This document shows, piece after piece, positions 14,673-20,509 of a stretch of DNA of 20,509 nt (position 1 is the first letter of the stretch; each line of letters starts with the position of its first letter). Origin of the DNA: Prevotellaceae bacterium (GTDB lineage Bacteria; Bacteroidota; Bacteroidia; Bacteroidales; UBA932); assembly GCA_031268055.1 (NCBI GenBank), contig JAIRXY010000125.1:1-20509 (forward strand), in the 5' to 3' direction. Below the pieces are notes generated by a model. That model was not told the DNA's origin, made no database searches, and saw only the letters and a list, made by a program, of their open reading frames with translations. Both the position numbers and the translations under genes were made by a program.

Positions 14673-15422
14673 ATGTACAAATTCGAGCCGCCATTCTTTG
14701 GGGAGGACAAATACAAGGTACACTCCTACCACACCGACAGCAACCGGCGCCTTAGCCTCGTTGCCCTGCTGCACTTTTTGCAGGAAACAGCCGGTAACCA
14801 CGCTACGGCCAACGGCCTTGGCTTCGATTCGCTTGGCGAAATCAGGCTATTTTGGGCGCTGTCGCGCCTCACGCTGAAAGTAGCCGCCTACCCCGCGTGG
14901 AACGAGGAGCTGCTGCTGCGCACGTGGTCTAAAGCGCCCGGTACGCTCATGGCCAACCGCGACTTTGAGCTGCTCAACGCGCAAGGCGAAGTCATAGCCG
15001 TAGCCTCTACCTCATGGCTCTTGGTTGACGCTGCCTCGCGACGGCCACAGCGCATTGAGCGCTTCAGCGCAACCTTTCCGCATGTGCTCGACCGCCACGC
15101 CATACCCGAGCCGCCGGCAAAGCTACCCGTCGTAGCTGCATGTACACCCACCGAAGCAAAAGAAATCATGGCCAGCGACGTAGATATGAACGGGCATGTA
15201 AACAACGCCTGCTACGTGCGCTGGGCGCTGGACAGCATGCCTTTACACCCACAGGGTAGCAAGGAAGTAAAAATGCTGGAGGTTAATTTTCTACGCGAAT
15301 CGCGCGCGGGAGAGCATTACGCCATCACCACACAGCAAATGGCTGAAAATACCATCTCCTACAGCATTACACGCTGTGAGGACGGACAGGAGTTGGCGCG
15401 GGTGAGGGTGGCTGAAGGTTGA
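14673..15422 (+). CDS. acyl-ACP thioesterase (FatA/FatB-like)
   Basis: A 249-residue tandem double-hotdog enzyme that hydrolyses acyl-ACP to release free fatty acids. The N-terminal hotdog has HFLQETAGNHATANGLG, the long central helix of the family. RLTLKVAAYPAWNEELLLRTW and WLLVDAASRRPQRI follow as in plant and bacterial acyl-ACP thioesterases. The C-terminal hotdog carries SDVDMNGHVNNACYVRW, with the catalytic Asp171, Asn173 and His175. Length is normal for the bacterial branch. The start ATG lies 3 bases after the YihY stop, so translation is coupled and the two are surely cotranscribed. The chain-length preference cannot be read from the sequence. Confidence 0.9.
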   Translation: MYKFEPPFFGEDKYKVHSYHTDSNRRLSLVALLHFLQETAGNHATANGLGFDSLGEIRLFWALSRLTLKVAAYPAWNEELLLRTWSKAPGTLMANRDFELLNAQGEVIAVASTSWLLVDAASRRPQRIERFSATFPHVLDRHAIPEPPAKLPVVAACTPTEAKEIMASDVDMNGHVNNACYVRWALDSMPLHPQGSKEVKMLEVNFLRESRAGEHYAITTQQMAENTISYSITRCEDGQELARVRVAEG

Positions 15423-15614
15423 GGCTGTAGCTCACCGTTGGGCATGGTGATACGGCTTAAACGCCGCATAAATATAGCGAATTTTATAACGAGCTGTTGT
15501 ATTTTAATTGTGCTATGAAAGTTAAAAGTAATTCGCTCGCTCCCACATCGCTACACATTCTATTCTCTTCTTGGGCAAAAATTTATTTTTAGGAGGTTGT
15601 ACGAGAATTTTTTG

Positions 15615-15622
15615 TATATTTG
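15615..15622 (+). promoter_or_regulatory. gldE -7 box
   Basis: TATATTTG is a perfect TAnnTTTG element. The first possible in-frame TTG start of gldE (15620) lies inside it, so translation must begin further down. The preceding gap 15423-15614 is AT-rich with no recognised gene. Confidence 0.55.
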
Positions 15623-15658
15623 CATTTATTTTCTGCATGTTTCACTAATTTCTTTATT

Positions 15659-16987
15659 TTGGAAGACGGTGTTCCCCTACTGCTTAGCGCTGTTGTAATC
15701 CGGCCGGATTGCTCTTTCTCCCTTGTAATCATCGGCTCTGCGCTGCTGCTGGCGTTGCTGGCTTCGTCAGCTCTCTTGTCGGGCTCCGAGGCGGCCTACC
15801 TGTCGCTTTCGCCCAGCGATGTCGACATGCTCAAGTCCCGCTCCGGCAGGTCGTCCAAGGTGGCAGCGCTGCTGCTTCAGCGCCCCGACCACCTGCTTAG
15901 CGGTATTCTGCTCGCCAACAACGTGGTCAACGTGGCCATTATCGTTCTGTCGATGTTTCTCATGCAGCACACGCTGGTGTTTGCGTCGGCGTTGTGCGGC
16001 TACGCCATCGAGGTAGCCGCTATTACCTTTATTTTGCTGCTCTGCGGAGAGGTGCTGCCCAAAATTTACACCCGCAACAGCGCGCTCTCGGTGGCCGTTT
16101 TCATGGCGCTGCCGCTATATGTGCTCTCTAACCTCACCAAGCCTTTCGGTTTTGTGATGGCAAAGGCGGCGCTGCGCGTCAACCGTCGCCTCCAATCCAA
16201 GCACGTCAACGGCGGCATATCCATCGACGACCTGTCGGGCGTGCTCGACGTTATGCACACCAACAACGCCGAGGACAAAAAAATCCTGAAGGGTATCGTT
16301 AAGCTCAGCAGCACCGACGTGCGCAAAATCATGACCCCTCGCATCGACGTGGTGGCCGTTGACGTAAGCACCACCTTTGCCGAGCTGCACCAGCTCATCG
16401 TAAAGTGGGAGTACTCGCGGCTACCGGTGTACGAAGATAGCTTCGACAACGTGAAGGGCGTTCTCTACATCAAGGATTTGCTCCGGCACTTGGGCGAGGC
16501 CGACTTTGCATGGCAAACGCTGGTGCGCCCCGCATACTTTGTGCCGGAGAATAAAAAAATAAACGACCTGCTGGAGGAGTTCCAGACTCAAAAAAACCAC
16601 CTCGCCGTGGTGGTCGACGAGTACGGCGGCGCGCTGGGCATTGCCACCCTCGAAGACATTCTGGAGGAAATTGTGGGCGAAATATCGGACGAATCGGACA
16701 TGGAGGAGCTGCCCTACAAGAAGCTGAGCGACGGCGTGTACATTTTTGAGGGCAAAACGCTGCTCATCGATTTTTGCAAGCTGATGAATTTGCCCGACAG
16801 CTACTTTGACGACGTAACGGGCGATTCCGAAACGCTCGCCGGCGCGCTGCTGGAGCTGAAAGGCGATTTCCCTTCTCCCAACGAAGAAATTCGCTACAAG
16901 CAGGCTGTATTTGCAACGCTCGCCTTCGAGGGACGACGAATCCAAAAAGTGCGCGTGACGTTTGACAAGAGCAGCAAAAAATCTTGA
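15659..16987 (+). CDS. gldE: gliding motility-associated protein GldE (CorC/HlyC family)
   Basis: A 442-residue inner membrane protein, numbered from the TTG at 15659 (first residues MEDGVPLLLSAVV). DUF21/CNNM membrane domain with about four hydrophobic segments (20-41, 80-105, 108-130, 142-160) and the GEVLPK motif at 130-135. Two CBS domains (about 222-277 and 287-340, with AVVVDEYGGALGIATLEDILEEIVGEI) and a C-terminal CorC_HlyC domain follow. In Flavobacterium GldE supports gliding and type IX secretion; overexpression can stabilise GldD. A rare TTG start is inferred because the promoter box covers the earlier in-frame TTG and no in-frame ATG precedes the first membrane segment. It is followed 44 bases later by gldD, the conserved order in this phylum. 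Confidence 0.88.
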   Translation: MEDGVPLLLSAVVIRPDCSFSLVIIGSALLLALLASSALLSGSEAAYLSLSPSDVDMLKSRSGRSSKVAALLLQRPDHLLSGILLANNVVNVAIIVLSMFLMQHTLVFASALCGYAIEVAAITFILLLCGEVLPKIYTRNSALSVAVFMALPLYVLSNLTKPFGFVMAKAALRVNRRLQSKHVNGGISIDDLSGVLDVMHTNNAEDKKILKGIVKLSSTDVRKIMTPRIDVVAVDVSTTFAELHQLIVKWEYSRLPVYEDSFDNVKGVLYIKDLLRHLGEADFAWQTLVRPAYFVPENKKINDLLEEFQTQKNHLAVVVDEYGGALGIATLEDILEEIVGEISDESDMEELPYKKLSDGVYIFEGKTLLIDFCKLMNLPDSYFDDVTGDSETLAGALLELKGDFPSPNEEIRYKQAVFATLAFEGRRIQKVRVTFDKSSKKS

Positions 16988-17031
16988 AGCCTGCTTGATT
17001 AGGCAAGCCCAACTCAAAAACTCCCTTTTTT

Positions 17032-17646
17032 ATGAACAAAAAAATTGAATATTCCACGGCTCACCGCCTTTTTTTGATGGTAGTTACCACCTGCATGGTT
17101 GCTATTTCGGTTGCTTCGTGCAGCAGCCGGCAGAGCACGCCCAAACCCCGCGGATACTACCGGATAGCGCTCCCTGAAAAGCACGCCTACGCTCCGCTAT
17201 CGCTCAAAGGCTACCCCTACACCTTCGACGTATCGGCGTACGCCACCGCTACGCCCAACACCAGCAGGGGCAGCGAGCCCTACTGGCTCGACGTTACCTA
17301 CGCCGACTACAACGCCACCATATACCTGAGCTACAAAAACGCCAAAAACAGCCTCGACAAGCTGGTGGAAGACGCGCACACGCTGGTTTACCGGCATACC
17401 ATCAAGGCCGACGCTATTACCGAGCAACGCTTCGAGGGCAGCGACGGGAAAACCTTTGGCTACCTCTACGAGATTGGAGGCAACGCCGCCACCAACGTGC
17501 AGTTCTACGTGACCGACAGCGTAAAAAATTTTCTGCGCGGGTCGCTGTACTTCAACACGCCTCCCAACCAAGATTCGCTATCGCCAATTATTGAATTTAT
17601 TACCGAAGACATCCGGCGGCTGTTCGAAACGATAGAGTGGAAATGA
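17032..17646 (+). CDS. gldD: gliding motility lipoprotein GldD
   Basis: A 204-residue lipoprotein with an N-terminal hydrophobic stretch and lipobox SVASC (Cys30). After it comes the highly conserved PKPRGYYRIALPEKHAY, then YPYTFDVSAYA, EPYWLDVTYADYNATIYLSYK and the late FLRGSLYFNTPPNQDSLSPIIEFITEDIRRL, all landmarks of GldD. It is required for gliding and type IX secretion in Flavobacterium; the molecular role is not established. It is probably one transcript with gldE. Length is standard and the reading frame is intact. Confidence 0.93.
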   Translation: MNKKIEYSTAHRLFLMVVTTCMVAISVASCSSRQSTPKPRGYYRIALPEKHAYAPLSLKGYPYTFDVSAYATATPNTSRGSEPYWLDVTYADYNATIYLSYKNAKNSLDKLVEDAHTLVYRHTIKADAITEQRFEGSDGKTFGYLYEIGGNAATNVQFYVTDSVKNFLRGSLYFNTPPNQDSLSPIIEFITEDIRRLFETIEWK

Positions 17647-17686
17647 TGCTTGAATGATAGACCGGATATAACCCACACTTGCCGCA

Positions 17687-17718
17687 TTTGCATATATGCG
17701 CATTAGTCATTACCTTTG
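17687..17718 (+). promoter_or_regulatory. Bacteroidota-type promoter
   Basis: TTTG (17687-17690), 20 bases, then TACCTTTG (17711-17718): a full consensus match. It drives the split-barrel protein at 17847 through a leader of roughly 120 nt, which is long for the window and AT-rich; no riboswitch was recognised in it. Confidence 0.7.
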
Positions 17719-17846
17719 CCGAGCAAAAATTTACAAGATGAAAAATTAGCAGGCCTACTATCGGTACTTTTACCTGTGCCGACTTGAGCAGGGCTTAATC
17801 GTTAAATATTAATAACTTAAAAACAATCAATAAGGAGAAGCAATCA

Positions 17847-18245
17847 ATGCAAGAAGTATGCGATTTTTTGAAAAAGTGCGAGCACTATTTCCTTGCCACA
17901 GCAGATGGCGACCAACCGCGAGTACGACCTTTCGGCACGGCGGTTATTTTCGAGAACAAGCTCTACATCCAGACCGGAAAGAAGAAAGATGTTTCCAAGC
18001 AGCTGCAAGCTAACCCAAAAGTTGAACTCTGCGCCTTTGATCCGGCAGCAGGTAAATGGCTTCGCATCGCAGCAACCGTTGTGGAAGACAATAGGTTGGA
18101 GGTTAAACAGTATATGCTTGAGCAGTACCCTGAATTAAAGTCAATGTACTCGGCTGAGGACAACAATACTCAAGCGCTGTACCTCAAAGATGCCACTGCA
18201 ACCTTTTCGTCCTATACAGGAGAACCGAAAGAAGTGAAATTCTAA
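17847..18245 (+). CDS. pyridoxamine 5'-phosphate oxidase-family flavin protein
   Basis: A 132-residue FMN-binding split-barrel protein. The start MQEVCDFLKKCEHYFLATADGDQPRVRPFG is the signature of the short PNPOx-like/NimA-related group, with the RPFGTAVIFENKLYIQTGKKKDVSKQL segment expected to contact FMN. It is too short and lacks the residues of true PdxH, so it is not the vitamin B6 enzyme. Relatives reduce flavin- or F420-linked substrates or bind nitroimidazoles; the substrate here is unknown. AAGGAG (17832-17837) lies 9 bases before the ATG, one of the few good ribosome-binding sites in the window. It is a single gene under its own promoter. Confidence 0.88.
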   Translation: MQEVCDFLKKCEHYFLATADGDQPRVRPFGTAVIFENKLYIQTGKKKDVSKQLQANPKVELCAFDPAAGKWLRIAATVVEDNRLEVKQYMLEQYPELKSMYSAEDNNTQALYLKDATATFSSYTGEPKEVKF

Positions 18246-18283
18246 AAGAAAAAATTTACCCGTCTTTATCCGCGGCCACAATT

Positions 18284-18412
18284 ATAGCACGCGGATGAAG
18301 CGGATTTAACGGATAAAGACGGATTTAATTTTGATGCAGAGAGTCCGCGCCTCCGCAAAAACCGAGGATTTATCTGTCTTTATCCGTTAAATCCGCTTCA
18401 TCCGCGTGCTAT
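18284..18412. repeat. 37-bp perfect inverted repeat with 55-base loop, repeat family copy 3
   Basis: The left arm 18284-18320 and right arm 18376-18412 are exact reverse complements. The left arm reads GCACGCGGATGAAGCGGATT from 18287 and belongs to the same GAT-periodic family as 5245-5287 (GAT at 9-10-base steps). A further partial unit, CGTCTTTATCCGCGG, lies at 18261-18275. The element sits between the convergent split-barrel and lptD genes and could act as a two-way transcription stop. The rest of 18413-18472 has only an AT-rich ATTCAAA tandem. Confidence 0.8.
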
Positions 18413-18472
18413 CAATGGTAGATTTTTTACCCTCCCTACATTCAAAATTCAAAATTGAATTAATCTCCTCCC

Positions 18473-20509
18473 CTACTCTATCGGCTGCTGGTCGAAGCGG
18501 CTCTGTCGCCGCTCGTACTTCAAGTCTTTGAGGAGCGCCGATTTTGCGTTAATAGAAAAATTCCAGCTCTTCCATGAGCCGATAGGCACCCACGAAAAGC
18601 TAAACATCCAGCAGTGCAAATCGCGGTTGAGGCTAACCGAGGTGGGGGCAATTTGTCGCCGCTCCAAGTCGTATCCCGATTGAAACGAGAACGCCCACTT
18701 TGGAGTTAGGCTAAGGCTACCGTTGAAGTTGAGCGTTTGCATAATCGTTGGGACAAAAGCCGGCTGGCTGTACGAAAACGAGTAGTTGAAGTTGAACGAC
18801 CACGGCAGGGTAAAGTCTACGTAGGAAACTTGCAGACCGTCATACTCGCCCATAGGGTCAAGGTCTGATACAACGGGGTGCGGCAGCGTGTTGGTCACCT
18901 TTTCGTTGCGGTTGAACGAGTAGCCAAATGAAAAGCCAAAGTTGGTCAAGCGCACCAGCTTTCCTGTTCGCGTATAGTTCCAGTGCCGTGTTTGCCGTCC
19001 GTCGCTGTTCAGCGCGTAGGGGTTGAGCACGCCGTTGAAGCTTACGCCCAGCGTACCGAGCAAGGTAGTACGTCCGGAAAATCCAATGTTCGAGAGGTTC
19101 ATGGAGTCGGCCAGCAGGTTGTATGAGGCCGAGAAGTTGAGCGCCTCCAGCAGCTTTACTTTCTTTGAGCCGGTGCCGGTGGTATCGCTCTTGGAGCGTA
19201 CCTTCATCTCAAGCGTATTGCCCAGCCCAAAGCTCAGCGAGGCATTTTTTCCCGATCCTGCCGTGCCGTATATGCCGTTTTGGTGCGGCGAGTAGGTCTG
19301 CATTCGTCCGGTAGAGTCAACTTTCACGCTACGGTAAATGCCCCACACGGGGTCGCTAAAGTCGGGGCGCCAGCCAATCGATACGCTCGGCGAAATAACG
19401 TGCCGCACCGCCTGCACCGGCGACCACTTACCCAGCGTAAACATGCCGTATATCATGGTAGACGCCGAAGCGGAGGTGGAGAAGTCGTAATCGTGCGACA
19501 GGCCGTACACGGTATCGCGGCGAACGTACCCCGTATTTCCGGCGGTATCCACCCACGTCTGGTTGGTGTGGCTAAAGTAGGCGCGGCCGTTGTACGAGAT
19601 GGAAGGCGTAAAGTTGATAAACTTAGCCAGCGTAAAGGGCACCGACATTGAGGTGTTGTAGCGCACGCCATTCCTCATACGGCGCTTTAGCAAGTTCTCA
19701 AAATCGTCAAACTCATACTCCTTTGCGGTGACGGTATTCTGCATGTTCACCGACAGAGGTATTCCAATATTTTCGTACCACTTGATTGGGCCTACCCGCT
19801 CCTTGCGCTTGAACGGCGTGATGCGCGCCATGTTGAACGTGAGCGTAGGCAAGCCCAGCGTAACGATGCTGTCGCGCGTGTTGTGCGAGTGCGTAGCAGC
19901 TACGCTCATGCTAAAAGGCGTTCCGGGCCACACCTGTGAGTAGGAAATGCTGGACTGCGTGGTGTTGGTGAGCGATTCGTTGAGCGACGTTTCGTTAATC
20001 TTCCTGTAGCTGGAGCTGGTAAAGTTGACGCTTGCCGAGAATGTCTTGTTGGGGCTAAACTTGGGGTCTTGCGAGTGGTTCCACCTCAGCGAGAACGCCG
20101 TGTTGGGGTTGTAGTCGGGGCTGCCCGGCTCCCCTATCACGTTGTAGGCGTAGTTTACGTCGAATCCGCCGCTAAAGTGGTACTTCCACATGTAGCTGGA
20201 GCGCGAGCTGACGCGCCACGAGCCAAGGGTGAATATGTCGCCGGTAAGGGTAATGTCAAAGTAATCGTTGAGGGCAAGGTAGTAGCCTCCCTCGCGGAAG
20301 TAGAAGCCACGGTTGGCCTCCTCGCCGTAGGAGGGAATAATAATCCCTGACGCGCGGCTCGACGACTGCGGAAACATGCCAAAAGGAATAAAAAGCGGCG
20401 TGGGCACATCCTCCAGCACAAAGTAGGCCGGGCCGGTTATGACTTTATCGCCGGGGACGACTTTTGCCTTCGTCAGGTTCATATACCAGTGGGGGTGCTC
20501 GTCGTCGCA
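18473..20509 (-). CDS. lptD: LPS-assembly protein LptD (partial, 5' end outside window)
   Basis: The last 678 residues of the outer-membrane beta-barrel that inserts lipopolysaccharide into the outer leaflet. The frame stays open to the right edge; the first residues visible are CDDEHPHWYMNLTKAKV, matching the conserved 'DxxHPHY..TKAKV' junction between the periplasmic jellyroll and the barrel. ITGPAYFVLEDVPTPLFIPFGMFP follows, typical of LptD, then many amphipathic strands rich in aromatic residues. The ATG at 20482 is therefore internal, not the start. The C-terminus (KDLKYERRQSRFDQQPIE) is complete. The paired cysteines of E. coli LptD cannot be judged here. lptB, the cytoplasmic ATPase of the same machine, lies 8 kb away. 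Confidence 0.88.
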   Translation of the reverse strand, partial: CDDEHPHWYMNLTKAKVVPGDKVITGPAYFVLEDVPTPLFIPFGMFPQSSSRASGIIIPSYGEEANRGFYFREGGYYLALNDYFDITLTGDIFTLGSWRVSSRSSYMWKYHFSGGFDVNYAYNVIGEPGSPDYNPNTAFSLRWNHSQDPKFSPNKTFSASVNFTSSSYRKINETSLNESLTNTTQSSISYSQVWPGTPFSMSVAATHSHNTRDSIVTLGLPTLTFNMARITPFKRKERVGPIKWYENIGIPLSVNMQNTVTAKEYEFDDFENLLKRRMRNGVRYNTSMSVPFTLAKFINFTPSISYNGRAYFSHTNQTWVDTAGNTGYVRRDTVYGLSHDYDFSTSASASTMIYGMFTLGKWSPVQAVRHVISPSVSIGWRPDFSDPVWGIYRSVKVDSTGRMQTYSPHQNGIYGTAGSGKNASLSFGLGNTLEMKVRSKSDTTGTGSKKVKLLEALNFSASYNLLADSMNLSNIGFSGRTTLLGTLGVSFNGVLNPYALNSDGRQTRHWNYTRTGKLVRLTNFGFSFGYSFNRNEKVTNTLPHPVVSDLDPMGEYDGLQVSYVDFTLPWSFNFNYSFSYSQPAFVPTIMQTLNFNGSLSLTPKWAFSFQSGYDLERRQIAPTSVSLNRDLHCWMFSFSWVPIGSWKSWNFSINAKSALLKDLKYERRQSRFDQQPIE

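Noticed and set aside
13827..14801. 324-codon minus-strand frame opposite yihY and the acyl-ACP thioesterase
   Set aside because: Long only because of codon bias in the opposite genes; His/Arg/Val-rich with no motifs, and spans two intact genes.
16421..17017. 198-codon minus-strand frame opposite gldE
   Set aside because: Shadow of GldE coding sequence; no independent support.
18284..18412. CRISPR-like array
   Set aside because: The repeats are opposed rather than direct, only two complete arms exist, and there are no regular spacers or cas genes.

Overview
The window comes from a chromosome of the phylum Bacteroidota, most likely order Bacteroidales. Three things support this. Several promoters match the phylum's consensus (TTTG, about 19-21 bases, TAnnTTTG). 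The gene families porQ, gldE/gldD, the long form of NusB, Bacteroidota-type LptD and RecQ with an extra C-terminal domain all fit. Few genes have a Shine-Dalgarno sequence. Most of the window is core genome rather than an accessory island. No tRNA, rRNA, CRISPR array, prophage or complete transposon was seen.

Layout. The left edge (1-450) is non-coding. It holds a very good leftward promoter for a gene just outside the window, a rightward hairpin, and a compact leftward unit (promoter, about 80 nt, intrinsic terminator) that looks like a small RNA gene. Next is a leftward DUF4143-type ATPase (450-1583). Then come porQ-cmk (type IX secretion protein and CMP kinase), convergent with a secreted alkaline phosphatase. 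A 600-base gap follows, then two tandem lipoproteins (5633-6972) that look like the two halves of one family of surface beta-propeller-like proteins. recQ (leftward) diverges from lptB, which is followed by nusB. An AT-rich patch (11274-12599) has a perfect 40-bp palindrome, a decayed IS1-family transposase end and a ketopantoate-reductase-like gene, and was probably acquired. Then comes a tight three-gene cluster: FlK-like thioesterase, YihY/BrkB membrane protein, FatA-like acyl-ACP thioesterase. After it come gldE-gldD (gliding/type IX secretion), a flavin split-barrel protein, a long inverted repeat, and the 3' part of lptD running off the right edge.

Together. Much of the content concerns the cell envelope: outer-membrane LPS transport (lptB, lptD), the type IX secretion/gliding machinery (porQ, gldD, gldE), exported lipoproteins and phosphatase, and lipid or acyl-chain handling (two thioesterases beside a membrane protein). 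cmk, recQ and nusB are housekeeping genes. I did not find a clear new defence or biosynthetic system. The observations most worth following up are the small RNA unit at 330-414, the split lipoprotein pair, the palindrome/IS1/reductase patch, and a dispersed repeat family with GAT spaced every 9-10 bases present at three sites.
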